Shown: one piece after another, positions 1-9,710 of the stretch
Layout: every line of letters starts with the position of its first letter
Numbering within the stretch: the first letter of the stretch is position 1
From: Archivesica marissinica
Taxonomy: Eukaryota > Mollusca > Bivalvia > Venerida > Vesicomyidae
DNA length: 64,000 nucleotides
Reading direction: 5' to 3'
Assembly (NCBI GenBank): GCA_014843695.1
Contig: CM026386.1
Coordinates: 14,544,106-14,608,105, forward strand
Translations under genes and position numbers: made by a program
Notes under the pieces: model-generated
The model's input: the letters and a program-made list of their open reading frames with translations, nothing else
Databases searched by the model: none
What the model was told of the DNA's origin: nothing

Positions 1-99
1 TGCTTATGAATATCTAGAACAGAAATGGACAAGTAGAGTTGGATTCATTTATTTAGTCAATTAAAATGGGTCCCGTTTAATTAAAAAAAAAAAATTCAT

Positions 100-658
100 G
101 AATTTTGTAAATGTAAATAATTATAAATTGTATTATATATTGTATTATATATTGTATTATATATTGTATTGTATATTGTATTGTATATTGTATTATATAT
201 TATATATTGTATTATATATTGTATTATATATTGTATTATATATTATATATTGTATTGTATATTGTATTATATATTATATATTGTGTTATATATTGTATTA
301 TATATTGTATTATATATTATATATTGTATTGTATATTGTATTATAAATATTATATATTGTATTATATATTGTATATTGTATTATATATTGTATTATATAT
401 TGTATTATATATTGTATTGTATATTGTATTATATATTGTATTATGTATTATATATTGTATTATATATTGTATTATATATTGTATATTGTATTATATATTG
501 TATTGTATATTGTATTATGTATTATATATTGTATTATATATTGTATTATATATTGTATATTGTATTATATATTGTATTATATATTGTATTATATATTGTA
601 TATTGTATTATATATTGTATTATATATTGTATTATATATTGTATTATATATTGTTATT
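100..658. repeat. AT-rich simple tandem repeat
   Basis: About 560 bp made almost wholly of TTGTATTATATA and TTGTATTGTATA type blocks of 10-12 bp in mixed order, with very little G or C. Long open frames here read only Tyr/Ile/Leu/Val and are a by-product of the composition. It lies upstream of the first visible ATPase exon, so it is probably intronic. Confidence 0.93.
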
Positions 659-677
659 GATTGCATAAGGAGAATGA

Positions 678-799
678 TATGTAATCAGTAATTGGTTATC
701 TTACATATTTTGGATGCTTGCCGCATACATATATATTGTATATTGTATTATGTAATCAGTAATTGGTTATCTTACATATTTTGGATGCTTGCCACATAC
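678..799. repeat. 51-bp direct duplication
   Basis: Two copies of a 51-bp segment (678-728 and 749-799) sit 71 bp apart with a single mismatch (GCCGCATAC against GCCACATAC). A short stretch of the preceding AT-rich repeat lies between them, which suggests that slippage or unequal exchange at the edge of that array copied the flank. Confidence 0.85.
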
Positions 800-970
800 A
801 AGCCAACAAGTATACACTTCATTATGGTTTATGACACCTTTTCGTTTGTTTTTATATCTTCGTTAGTTTTTACCTCTTCGTTTGTTTTTATATCCAATAA
901 GAAAGTAAATTTTTTGTAGAGAATTTCAAGTCTACTTCATTCAAATTTACTTCAGTTTGAGTGCAATATT

Positions 971-1133
971 ACACTCAAACCTGTGCTAGTTGTCGCCTCC
1001 ATTAAGCAGACAACCTGCATTAAGCAACCATTTTCCAGATTCCAAATATGTTGTTTTATTATACAGTGTCCTCTATTAAGAGCCACTTTCTTGATTCCCT
1101 TGGCTGGCTGCTTAATAGAGGTTTGACGGTAGT
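971..1133. repeat. Dispersed TIR element with TTAAGCAG motifs, copy 1
   Basis: The element has ends of the type CTCAAACCTG / AGGTTTGAC and several internal ATTAAGCAG-like words, and closes with GGCTGGCTGCTTAATAGAGG. A close relative is at 60335-60512 and a minimal fold-back form at 3613-3664. This looks like a non-autonomous element family. I see no coding capacity. Confidence 0.6.
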
Positions 1134-1139
1134 TTAATT

Positions 1140-1240
1140 AATCTCATCTTGAGAAGTCGATCCTAATGAAATCCATCGCCATGAGTGAATGCGAAGGGGC
1201 CATGTGAATTACGTGTCGAAGGACACCATCGCTGATGTTC
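1140..1240 (-). repeat. Decayed SINE tail fragment (family A)
   Basis: The segment is weakly similar to the tail of the SINE family seen intact at 60066-60297, read on the minus strand: the 'GGAATCCATCGCCA' region and 'CTCATC..GAGA' block are recognisable, but the tRNA-like head is missing. Confidence 0.4.
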
Positions 1241-1357
1241 TAGTGGGACTTATATTCGCAACTCCCTCATTTAGCATATGTGGAGCATAAGAAGAAAGCT
1301 GGATGTTATGTGTGATCTGTTAATGCTTTGTCTTCATGTTCTGTTGTTATATTTTAG

Positions 1358-1709
1358 GTGTTGCTATGGGTATCTCTGGAAGTGACGTGAGTAAACAAGC
1401 TGCCGACATGATCTTGCTTGATGATAACTTTGCCTCTATCGTAACTGGTGTTGAGGAAGGCCGTCTCATCTTTGACAACTTAAAGAAGTCCATTGCATAC
1501 ACACTGACCTCCAACATTCCAGAAATCTCGCCATTCTTGTTGTTTATCTTACTGGACATTCCACTGCCACTGGGAACCATCACTATCTTGTGTATTGATT
1601 TGGGAACCGACATGGTACCGGCTATCTCCCTTGCGTACGAATCCGCCGAAAACGACATCATGAAGCGTTTGCCACGTGACCCGCTCCATGATAAACTTGT
1701 TAATGAAAG
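1358..1709 (+). CDS. ATP1A: ATPase alpha exon: end of P domain, TM5-TM6
   Basis: The acceptor TTTTAG ends at 1357, and the first codon (Gly of [18 protein letters not shown]) is split 1+2. The exon carries the P-domain hinge after the GDGVNDSPAL motif (itself upstream), then the [15 protein letters not shown] segment, TM5 with [10 protein letters not shown] and TM6 with [11 protein letters not shown]. It ends inside the Arg codon of VNER, with donor GTATGT at 1710 (phase 2). Confidence 0.95.
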
Positions 1710-4700
1710 GTATGTGTGGCTATGGAATATCATTGTAGAACTTGTGGTATAAACAGTGCTTATGATCGTTTGCTTCAAATCACTTGCCCCTCACTGTTGC
1801 AGGTTCGAATCTCGCTGGGGGTGTCAAATTCTTTCACGTGAGGAAGCTATCCAGCTGGGTTTCGGAAAGTTGGTGGTTCTATCCGTGTGCCCGTCCGTGC
1901 TTGCAATACTTATGGATGACGACCTGTGTCTGAAATACTGCTTGGATGGATCCCACCAGAAAAAAACATTATGTTTAAAACTCCCACTTGCATATTAGTA
2001 AAACTATTCAATCCTCCCCTCCAGGGATCTTAGAATTATTAATTTTAGTTTAGTTTATACAAATTTATTTTAGCTCGATTGCGAAACAAGTTCTTACACC
2101 TTATATTAATCACTCTCGAGACCTCATTCCTGATGGAATCCATCGCCACAAGGGAGATAGAAGAGGCAACATGGAATTTAAATGCCTTGCCTAAGGGCAC
2201 AATCGTAACGGCTCCAGCGGGGCTCAAACTCCGGACCTTTCGCATCTGAAGCGAACGCTCGTCCACTGCGCTACCACGACGAATTATTAGAATTGGACTA
2301 TCGGTGAAAATTAGTATAGTTGAAATGTGGTTCACCTGATTGTTTATTTAGTTCACTAGCGGTGTATTATTATAAAGAGGTATTCACTATTTCCCGTGTA
2401 TTTGCAGATTGATCAGTATGGCATACGGACAGATTGGTATGATCCAGGCCTCCGCTGGATTCTTCGTGTATTTCGTGATCATGGGCGAGAATGGTTTCTG
2501 GTATACCAAGCTCCTCGGTCTCCGTGAACAGTGGGACTCGAGGGGTGTCAATGATGTGCAAGATTCATATGGACAGGAATGGGTAAGAGTCTCACTGGAA
2601 CATGATCATATACAGTTTATTAACTGACCGATATAAACCCCACAAGCTTACACTAAATTATATGTAAAATGTATATTTTGTATATGTTGTATTGTTTGAA
2701 ATAAACAATGTTTAACCCTTTCAACCCCACAGGCCTCTAAATAGGCTTATGAAAAGTGTAGATCCACACTTTATTGCCAGTAATAATTATTACTATTTTT
2801 AGATAAAATTACCCATTTTGATAAATGAACTGATCCAAATGTAATTTTGTTATTAATTTATTGGTCTAAAAATATCATGGACCAGTCCATGTCAGTTACT
2901 TGGTGTTGAAAGGGTTAAACCAAATGCACGATATTCTAAAGTTTGGTATGATATTGCAATAATACCATTTGCTACAGTGGTTAAAATGGTTTTAAAATAT
3001 AGCATTTGGCTGATTAAAACATTTAAATAGTGAGCCAGTTTGTGTCAAAATGACATTTCTCATCGGAATGTCTGATAGTTAGCTGTCAGTGCATCTTGTT
3101 GGGAGTAGCCCGCATAATGAATAATAACGCCCCACAGCTTCCCTAGAATGTGCTGCACACCGAGTTATTCTCTCAGCAGTATGGTTTGAAAAGTGTGATT
3201 ACCCGTCTGATATTTTACATTTGCGACAGTACCTTGTAATACATTTACTTAGTACATTGGAAATTTGGCCCGAGTAAGTTACTAAAGTTAACGCACGGAT
3301 CTTTGGACTGGGAAGTATGTGGGATGTTACAGTGGTCGCCAGATCAAACCGGTGGGTTTTCTCCGAGTACTACGGTTTCCTCCTACACGGATGACCACAT
3401 TTACGCTTTCATCCATGCCAACACGAGAGTGATTAATATAAGTTGTTAAAACTTGCTTCACAATCGTTGTAAAATAAATAAAGTTTAAACTTTAAACGCA
3501 AGGATCAATGTGCATATGGATAAATAATAAAGTCATATGTACTTTGTAGTTTTCCATTTGAAAGATGAAGCATCACGATATCCGATAGCAATCTGTTGTA
3601 ATTGAACTTGTCTACAGTCAAACCTGTCTTAATACAGGTGACCACTAACACAGGTTTGACTGTATATGACAGAAGCTTAGAGAGCTGCTATCGTTCTATA
3701 TCCAACAAATATAATGTACTTGTAAATCTGTAGTTTGCATGCTCGTTTTGTGATTTCAGACATACGCCCAGAGGAAACGTCTAGAGTACACTTGTCACAC
3801 CGCTTTCTTTGTGTCTATTGTGATTGTACAGTGGGCAGATCTGATCATCTGTAAGACCAGGAAACTCTCCCTCTTCCAACAGGGAATGAAGTACGTCTTG
3901 TGTGTTCGTATTCGGAAAACTTAATCATGTGTACCGATTTTGTCTTCTCAACCTCGTATAATGAAGATGTATCTCAGCATTTTTGCTGAGCGGCTGACCA
4001 CTGTGCGGCTGGTCACTGTGCAGCTCGTGTAACACTAATGACTGTTTTTAATCTAGTATGTAGTTATTTTTAACACTCTCCGTCTCAATTAATGAGATTT
4101 TAACAACTGTCCCTGGTGCTACTCAGTATTGAGTGTTGGGAGTAATATGAAGATGTTACGTCTGAAATGTCTCGCCCTTCAGGATTGACCGTATACCAAG
4201 CGGTCCGTTTACATTTCATAGATCAGTAATTGAGCAGTTTATACAGTTTTATTGATAGAATATTTGTTTGTGATTAATACAAGTAGAGATGTTTATTGGC
4301 TAGGTTTTTAGACATACGTTTTTGGATATACTGGATTGAATTTGGACAAGATCAGCAATGGACTGAATTGTTACGATTGTTGTTGGTTTGAATCCCACAA
4401 AGTGTATCTTAATTGTTTTATTTGAGGTAACTAGCCGTCTGCCTGGTGGAATGTCGTGGTTCTGCCCGGGTATTGGACTGTTTGTTCAGACGGGCACATT
4501 GGGTCTTCCTTCCTTCACCAAAGGAAGCATGATGACTGGCCTCGGTTGTTTGTGCGACTTTAAAACCCGAAAGCAAGCCGCTGAATATGGCTGTAAATAG
4601 AAAACTTACTTGCATACGATAATTTGCTATATTTAATACATATTGTCTGTCCTTCAGGAATCATCATCTGACGTTTGGTCTCTTCTTTGAGACAGCTCTT

Positions 4701-5323
4701 GCCGCTTTCCTCACTTACTGTCCAGGTCTCGAGAATGGTCTTAGAATGCAGAACCTAAGGTAATAAACCCATTTATTATTGTCATGTTTCTTGAGGAAAA
4801 TTACATGTGCAGATATAGTGAATAATACTATGTGTGATATATCTATGGCTAAACAAAGAACATTAACTAGTTTCTGTTGTTGAACTCGTCCGAACGTACT
4901 GTGCGTGTGACGTGGTTTGATGTACACTATTTATGCCCTTCAGCGACAAAACTTGTAATTACATTCCTGATGGAATCCATCGCTACGATGGAGAGAGAAG
5001 AAGCAATGTGGAATTTAAATGCCTTGCCTACAAAGGCACAATCGTAACTGCTCCAGCATGACACAAACTCTGGGCATTTCGTACCTGAAGAGAATGCTCT
5101 GCCTCTGCGCTATCACAACTTCCACGATCATAGTTCATTATGTGTACATAATAATACTAGTAGCGGATAGCAGATTGTAGAGACTTTGTTTTTCTATTAC
5201 AGAGCATCATGGTGGTTCCCAGCCCTGCCCTTCAGTTTGGCCATCTTTATCTATGATGAATGCAGAAAGTTAATACTCCGAAACAGACCAGGCGGCTGGG
5301 TAGAAAGAGAAACATATTATTGA
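1358..5323 (+). CDS. ATP1A: Na+/K+-ATPase alpha subunit, C-terminal five exons (5' exons outside window)
   Basis: This is the catalytic subunit of the plasma-membrane sodium pump (P2C-type ATPase), which exchanges 3 Na+ out for 2 K+ in per ATP. The spliced product of exons 1358-1709, 2408-2582, 3760-3890, 4658-4759 and 5203-5323 covers the end of the P domain and transmembrane helices 5-10 with no break in frame. Ion-site residues known from the pig/human enzyme are all present: Asn and Glu in TSNIPE (TM5), two Asp in CIDLGTDM (TM6), Asp in QWADLI (TM8) and Glu in FFETALAAF (TM9). The protein ends in WVERETYY, the conserved C-terminal Tyr-Tyr that affects Na+ affinity. A basophilic Ser ([11 protein letters not shown]) sits where vertebrate alpha-1 has its PKA site. 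All introns are GT-AG. The N-terminus, A and N domains and the phosphorylation Asp (DKTG) lie upstream of the window. I see no sign of a pseudogene. Confidence 0.95.
1751..1930 (+). repeat. tRNA-derived SINE, 5' part (family B)
   Basis: The segment contains CTTGCCCCTCACTG, then GGTTCGAATCTCGC (B-box-like), then GTGAGGAAGCTATCCAGCTGG and GGTGGTTCTATCCG. I recognise this order as a widespread bivalve SINE type. The tail (GGTCTTCC...GTGCGAC) is absent here, and a tail-only copy is found at 4425-4600. It is intronic. Confidence 0.6.
2042..2280 (-). repeat. tRNA-derived SINE, full length (family A)
   Basis: Read on the minus strand, it starts GTCGTGGTAGCGCAGTGG (A-box-like), has a GTTTGAGCCCCGCTGGAGCC block (B-box region) and the tail GGCGATGGATTCCATCAGG...GAGCTAAAATAAA. 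It is flanked by the 9-bp direct repeat GAATTATTA (2033-2041 and 2281-2289), which marks insertion into the ATPase intron. Other copies are at 4951-5124, 60066-60297 and 61475-61661. Confidence 0.85.
2408..2582 (+). CDS. ATP1A: ATPase alpha exon: TM7 and extracellular TM7-TM8 loop
   Basis: After the acceptor TTTGCAG, the first base completes Arg and the exon reads [19 protein letters not shown], through TM7 and into the loop that contacts the beta subunit (family motif SYGQEW here, SYGQQW in vertebrates). It ends on a whole Trp codon with donor GTAAGA at 2583 (phase 0). Confidence 0.95.
2712..2918 (+). mobile_element. MITE with TTAACCCTTTCAAC inverted ends, copy 1
   Basis: The ends TTAACCCTTTCAAC and GTTGAAAGGGTTAA are exact inverted repeats. 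The 207-bp body has no coding potential. It lacks the roughly 40-bp GC-rich palindromic module found at the GATCC position of copies 2 and 3 (51659-51902 and 52416-52661). It is intronic. Confidence 0.8.
3302..3494 (+). repeat. SINE-like retroposon (family C)
   Basis: The segment runs GTGGTCGCCAGATC, GTGGGTTTTCTCCGAGTACT, GGTTTCCTCC, GAGAGTGATTAATATAAG and ends AAATAAATAAAGTTT. A near-identical direct repeat AACGCA(C/A)GGATC flanks it (3290-3301, 3495-3506; one mismatch), consistent with target-primed insertion. Partial relatives are at 54564-54681 and 56180-56280. Confidence 0.75.
3613..3664. repeat. Minimal fold-back copy of the TACAGTCAAACC element
   Basis: TACAGTCAAACCTGT and ACAGGTTTGACTGTA form exact 15-bp inverted arms around a 22-bp spacer. 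It appears to be a deletion derivative in which little more than the termini remains. Longer relatives are at 971-1133 and 60335-60512. Confidence 0.7.
3760..3890 (+). CDS. ATP1A: ATPase alpha exon: TM8 and cytosolic TM8-TM9 loop
   Basis: The acceptor is GATTTCAG. The product starts [17 protein letters not shown] and contains [12 protein letters not shown] (TM8, with the Na+-site Asp) followed by LSLFQQGM. The donor GTACGT at 3891 leaves two bases (AA) of a Lys codon completed by the next exon. Confidence 0.95.
4425..4600 (+). repeat. SINE tail fragment (family B)
   Basis: Words typical of this SINE tail occur in order: CTGCCTGG, GTGGTTCTGCCCGGG, GGGTCTTCC, CCTTCACCA and TGTGCGACTTTAAAACCC. 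The tRNA-like head is missing. It lies in the intron between ATPase exons at 3890 and 4658. Confidence 0.55.
4658..4759 (+). CDS. ATP1A: ATPase alpha exon: TM9
   Basis: The acceptor is CCTTCAG. The first G completes Lys, then [23 protein letters not shown] and NGLRMQNLR. This matches the TM9 block of the family, including the Glu of the third Na+ site. It ends at AG of an Arg codon, with donor GTAATA at 4760 (phase 2). Confidence 0.94.
4951..5124 (-). repeat. SINE copy, tail truncated (family A)
   Basis: Read on the minus strand, this has the GTTGTGATAGCGCAG head, GTTACGATTGTGCC and GGCATTTAAATTCCACATTGC, ending near GGATTCCATCAGGAAT. It is more diverged than the copy at 2042-2280. It sits in the last ATPase intron. 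Confidence 0.75.
5203..5323 (+). CDS. ATP1A: ATPase alpha terminal coding exon: TM10 and C-terminus
   Basis: The acceptor is TCTATTACAG. The first A completes Arg; then [15 protein letters not shown] (TM10), [17 protein letters not shown] and VERETYY, with stop TGA at 5321-5323. The last codons, from GTAGAAAG onward, are the founder sequence of the minisatellite that follows directly. Confidence 0.95.
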
Positions 5324-8110
5324 TGTTTGTCAGTGTCTAGGTAAGTTTTGCTATGTAGATGATAAACATAGTGTTGATGTTTGTCAGTGTTTAGGTAGAA
5401 AGAGAAACATATTGTTGATGTTTGTCAGTGTCTAGGTAGATAGATAAACATATTGTTGATGTGTGTCAGTGTTTAGGTAGATAGATAAACATATTGATGT
5501 TTGTCAGTGTTTAGGTAGAAAGAGAAACATATTGTTGATGTGTGTCAGTGTTTAGGTAGATAGATAAACATATTGATGTTTGTCAGTGTCTAGGTAGATA
5601 GATAAACATATTGTTGATGTGTGTCAGTGTTTGGGTAGATAGATAAACATATTGATGTTTGTCAGTGTTTAGGTAGATAGCTAAACATATTGTTGATGTT
5701 TGTCAGTGTTTAGGTAGATAGATAAACATATTGTTGATGTGTGTCAGTGTTTAGGTAGATAGCTAAACATATTGTTGATGTTTGTCAGTGTTTAGGTAGA
5801 TAGATAAACATATTGTTGATGTGTGTCAGTGTTTAGGTAGATAGATAAACATATTGTTGATGTGTGTCAGTGTTTAGGTAGATAGATAAACATATTGTTG
5901 ATGTGTGTCAGTGTTTAGGTAGATAGAGAAACATATTGTTGATGTTTGTCAGTGTTTAGGTAGATAGCTAAACATATTGTTGATGTTTGTCAGTGTTTAG
6001 GTAGATAGATAAACATATTGTTGATGTGTGTCAGTGTTTAGGTAGATAGATAGATAAACATATTGTTGATGTGTGTCAGTGTTTAGGTAGATAGATAAAC
6101 ATAGTGTTGATGTGTGTCAGTGTTTAGGTAGATAGATAAACATAGTGTTGATGTTTGTCAGTGTTTAGGTAGATAGATAAACATAGTGTTGATGTGTGTC
6201 AGTGTTTAGGTAGATAGATAAACATAGTGTTGATGTGTGTCAGTGTTTAGGTAGATAGATAAACATATTGTTGATGTGTGTCAGTGTTTAGGTAGATAGA
6301 TAAACATAGTGTTGATGTGTGTCAGTGTCTAGGTAGATAGATAAACATAGTGTTGATGTGTGTCAGTGTCTAGGTAGATAGATAAACATATTGATGTTTG
6401 TCAGTGTCTAGGTAGATAGATAAACATATTGTTGATGTGTGTCAGTGTTTAGGTAGATAGATAAACATAGTGTTGATGTGTGTCAGTGTCTAGGTAGATA
6501 GATAAACATAGTGTTGATGTTTGTCAGTGTCTAGGTAGATAGATAAACATATTGTTGATGTGTGTCAGTGTTTGGGTAGATAGATAAACATATTGATGTT
6601 TGTCAGTGTCTAGGTAGATAGATAAACATATTGTTGATGTGTGTCAGTGTTTAGGTAGATAGATAAACATATTGTTGATGTGTGTCAGTGTTTAGGTAGA
6701 TAGATAAACATATTGTTGATGTGTGTCAGTGTTTAGGTAGATAGATAAACATATTGTTGATGTGTGTCAGTGTTTAGGTAGAAAGAGAAACATATTGTTG
6801 ATGTTTGTCAGTGTTTAGGTAGATAGCTAAACATATTGTTGATGTTTGTCAGTGTTTAGGTAGATAGCTAAACATATGGTAGATAGATAAACATAGTGTT
6901 GATGTGTGTCAGTGTTTAGGTAGATAGATAGATAAACATATTGTTGATGTGTGTCAGTGTTTAGGTAGATAGATAAACATATTGTTGATGTGTGTCAGTG
7001 TTTAGGTAGATAGATAAACATAGTGTTGATGTTTGTCAGTGTTTGGGTATATAGATAAACATATTGTTGATGTGTGTCAGTGTTTAGGTAGATAGATAAA
7101 CATATTGTTGATGTGTGTCAGTGTTTAGGTAGATAGATAAACATAGTGTTGATGTTTGTCAGTGTTTGGGTAGATAGATAAACATATTGTTGATGTTTGT
7201 CAGTGTTTAGGTAGATAGCTAAACATATTGTTGATGTGTGTCAGTGTTTAGGTAGATAGATAAACATATTGTTGATGTTTGTCAGTGTTTAGGTAGATAG
7301 ATAAATATAGTGTTGATGTTTGTCAGTGTTTGGGTAGATAGATAAACATATTGTTGATGTTTGTCAGTGTTTAGGTAGATAGATAAACATAGTGTTGATG
7401 TTTGTCAGTGTCTAGGTAGATAAGTTTGGCTGGGTAGATAGATAAACATAGTGTTGATGTTTGTCAGTGTCTAGGTAGATACGTTTGGCTGGGTAGATAG
7501 CTAAACATATTGTTGATGTGTGTCAGTGTTTAGGTAGATAGATAAACATATTGTTGATGTTTGTCAGTGTTTAGGTAGATAGATAAATATAGTGTTGATG
7601 TGTGTCAGTGTCTAGGTAGATAGATAAAACATATTGTTGATGTGTGTCAGTGTCTAGGTAGATAGATAAACATAGTGTTGATGTTTGTCAGTGTTTAGGT
7701 AGATAGATAAACATATTGTTGATGTGTGTCAGTGTTTAGGTAGATAGCTAAACATATTGTTGATGTTTGTCAGTGTCTAGGTAGATAGATAAACATATTG
7801 TTGATGTGTGTCAGTGTCTAGGTAGATAGATAAACATATTGTTGATGTGTGTCAGTGTTTGGGTAGATAAACATATTGTTGATGTGTGTCAGTGTCTAGG
7901 TAGATAGATAAACATATTGTTGATGTGTGTCAGTGTCTAGGTAGATAGATAAACATATTGTTGATGTGTGTCAGTGTCTAGGTAGATAGATAAACATATT
8001 GTTGATGTGTGTCAGTGTCTAGGTAGATACGTTTGGCTGGGTAGATAGATAAACATAGTGTTGATGTTTGTCAGTGTTTAGGTAGATACGTTTGGCTGGG
8101 TAGAAAGAAG
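5302..8110 (+). repeat. 41-bp minisatellite seeded by the ATPase stop-codon region
   Basis: There are about 65 copies of a 41-bp unit: GTAGATAGATAAACATATTG, then TTGATGTGTGTCAGTGTTTA, then G. Shorter units lack one GTT (ATTGATG form), and a few carry an extra GATA. The first 'unit' is genic: GGTAGAAAGAGAAACATATT is the Val-Glu-Arg-Glu-Thr-Tyr part of the ATPase end, followed by ATTGATGTTTGTCAGTGTC. Early copies (near 5395 and 5515) and one near 6780 keep GAAAGAGAAAC; most have drifted to GATAGATAAAC. Near 7424, 7482, 8030 and 8090 the unit carries a GTTTGGCTGGGTAGA extension that again matches the GGCTGGGTAGAA codons. Confidence 0.92.
5341..5346 (+). promoter_or_regulatory. Possible 3' UTR splice donor
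   Basis: CTAG|GTAAGT is a strong consensus 5' splice site lying 17 nt after the ATPase stop codon. If used, the 41-bp array could lie inside a 3' UTR intron, and the junction would be too close to the stop to trigger decay by the usual 50-55 nt rule. No specific acceptor can be chosen by eye. Confidence 0.35.
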
Positions 8111-8255
8111 TCCTCAGCTGTGTCTGAAGTAGCTAGGGTATATCTAGGGTTTCTTCCCGAGAAATCCCGTCCCGGGATTCCCGGCAATTTATTTTTATCT
8201 TTCTCATCGGGATCCCGATAACTTTTATCCCGGGAAATCCTAACCTCTGTACAGT

Positions 8256-8619
8256 CTGCTGACAAAGAAAAAGAAACGAGTCAAACGACTGGCTGAAAAA
8301 TTCCAGCTTGTGATCGACTGTGCAGTTAAAGATGATAGTGATACTAAGGACATAAAGGATCTGAAGACAATGACGAATGATTTCAAACTATACGAAGCTC
8401 CAAAAAAAGAGAACCCCCAATCTCGAACAACTTTACAGGGCACTTATGACAATTAAGCCATCATCCGTTGAGAGTGAAAGAGCATTCTCTGCTGCCGGTA
8501 ATTTTGCAACACGTATTAGGTCCCGGCTCGGAGACAAATCATTATGTGTTCTAGTTTTCCTGAAAAACTATTTCAACAACCATGGCACTGTTGGTGTTGA
8601 ACCACACCACTCAGTTTGA
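8256..8619 (+). pseudogene. hAT transposase C-terminal fragment (dimerisation domain), frameshifted
   Basis: Two open segments in different frames make one hAT-like C-terminus. The first, from 8256, reads LTKKKKRVKRLAEKFQL and continues to about FKLYEAPKK. The second continues in another frame from about 8408: NLEQLYRALMTIKPSSVESE, then RAFSAAGNFATRIRSRLGDK, then a FLKNYF end and stop at 8617-8619. The SxxSERxFSxAG block and following RxRL are the hallmark of the hAT C-terminal dimerisation domain. The frame switch falls in an A7 run (8402-8408), so a single indel is likely. The catalytic RNase-H-like domain is not present. It cannot encode an active transposase. Confidence 0.85.
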
Positions 8620-8948
8620 CTCGAATGAGTAGATTCACTAGATTGTCAATCTCAAAGTGTAAGGACAGTTAGGACACTCCTACAGTTGCATTTATGTTGT
8701 TGAGAAGAGTTCAAAGACTGGACTCAGTGTTAAAATTTGACATTGATGATCACCCAATGTTTTTTTTTTCATTTCATGACAGTGAGAATTACAATCAATG
8801 CGTTCAAAATGTCGAGTTATCAACTTATTACATATTCTCTGTTCGGCAGCTCGGCTGCCATTTTTGGTCCGAGTTCGGGAGGTCCATAATGTCTTTTCAT
8901 CACTAAGTTTGATGAATTGAATTCAAGATCACGAAAGAGAAGTTGAAC

Positions 8949-9160
8949 ATTATTTGTCGAATCTTGGTTTGGGCATCATTTTGGGTGAGAATACGGGAGT
9001 TCCAAACAAAACAAGACTAAACTTAAAGAACTTACCAGAAAATGAGACATTGCCAAATTCCTGTCAAATCAACCATAAAACCGTAAGTTTAGTCTTGTTT
9101 TGTTTGGAACTCCCGAATTCTCACCCAAAATGATGCCCAAACCAAGATTCGACAAATAAT
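8949..9160. repeat. 77-bp near-perfect inverted repeat, 58-bp spacer
   Basis: Arm 1 (8949-9025) and arm 2 (9084-9160) are reverse complements over 77 bp with one mismatch (GAATAC against the complement of GAATTC). Transcription would give a hairpin long enough to be a Dicer substrate. It lies in the 3' part of the hAT copy and may be a nested fold-back element. I see no target duplication of its own. Confidence 0.9.
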
Positions 9161-9484
9161 TTACACGATCTAACAATTGTCCCAATTTCCCGGTTTCCCG
9201 GGATACGGTTGTCCGGGATATAGACCAACCCTAGGTATATCTGGGTACGATGAATGTTTGCATTGTTTGTGTGTAGCAACAATATTATGTAAAATATAAA
9301 CAGTGTATGTACTGTTGAGAAGTTTCAGCCAGATAATATATTTACTTTCCATATAATCATAGAAATTACAGGTTCTTTATAAGAGTAATTAGTTATAAGA
9401 GTGATTAATGTCGGCCTGGAACAGTCCTATTTATGTTCATATTTTTCTTCCCATTGTCGGTCGAGTGTTTACGGTCGCCGACTT

Positions 9485-9710
9485 GCATACCATTGTAACA
9501 TATCACTGATTGTCACAGGTTAGAGCCGCGCTCAGCTGTGTCTCTTTATATGAAAAAGTTGCTGTTTCTTACGGAGGTTGATGCACCCAAGTACTGGTTA
9601 ACTGCTGGAGCCTGCCCAGGAAAGGTGTTGTTAGGTAAACTGCCCGCCGGCGATATAGCCCAAAATGGTGCTGATGCAGGCGTAAAACCCGAAATATAAC
9701 GTAACATAAT
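9485..9710 (+). repeat. Diverged tRNA-derived SINE (family D)
   Basis: The segment contains GTTAGAGCCGCGCTCAGC (B-box-like), GTTGCTGTTTCTTACGGAGG, TTGATGCACCCAAGTACTGG, GCCTGCCCAGGAAAGG, GATATAGCCCAAAATGGTG and GCGTAAAACCCGAAAT. I know this order from a common bivalve SINE tail. The A box is badly decayed. Confidence 0.6.

Larger units (their letters stand above)
8145..9233 (+). mobile_element. hAT-superfamily DNA transposon, internally deleted
   Basis: The 1,089-bp element begins TAGGGTT and ends AACCCTA (short inverted ends). It is flanked by the exact 8-bp duplication GGTATATC (8137-8144 and 9234-9241), the target-site length of hAT elements. Subterminal regions are rich in CCCGGGAT-type words (8160-8240 and 9180-9220), as I expect for hAT ends. 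Inside is a decayed hAT dimerisation domain (8256-8619) and a long inverted repeat (8949-9160). It lies just downstream of the ATPase minisatellite. Confidence 0.85.

Noticed and set aside
98..660. Tyr/Ile/Leu-only open frames
   Set aside because: They are a direct result of the TTGTATTATATA repeat and no protein family is implied.
1347..1778. 143-codon antisense frame over the first ATPase exon
   Set aside because: It is a shadow of a conserved coding exon on the plus strand; its own translation has no family features and it runs into the intron.
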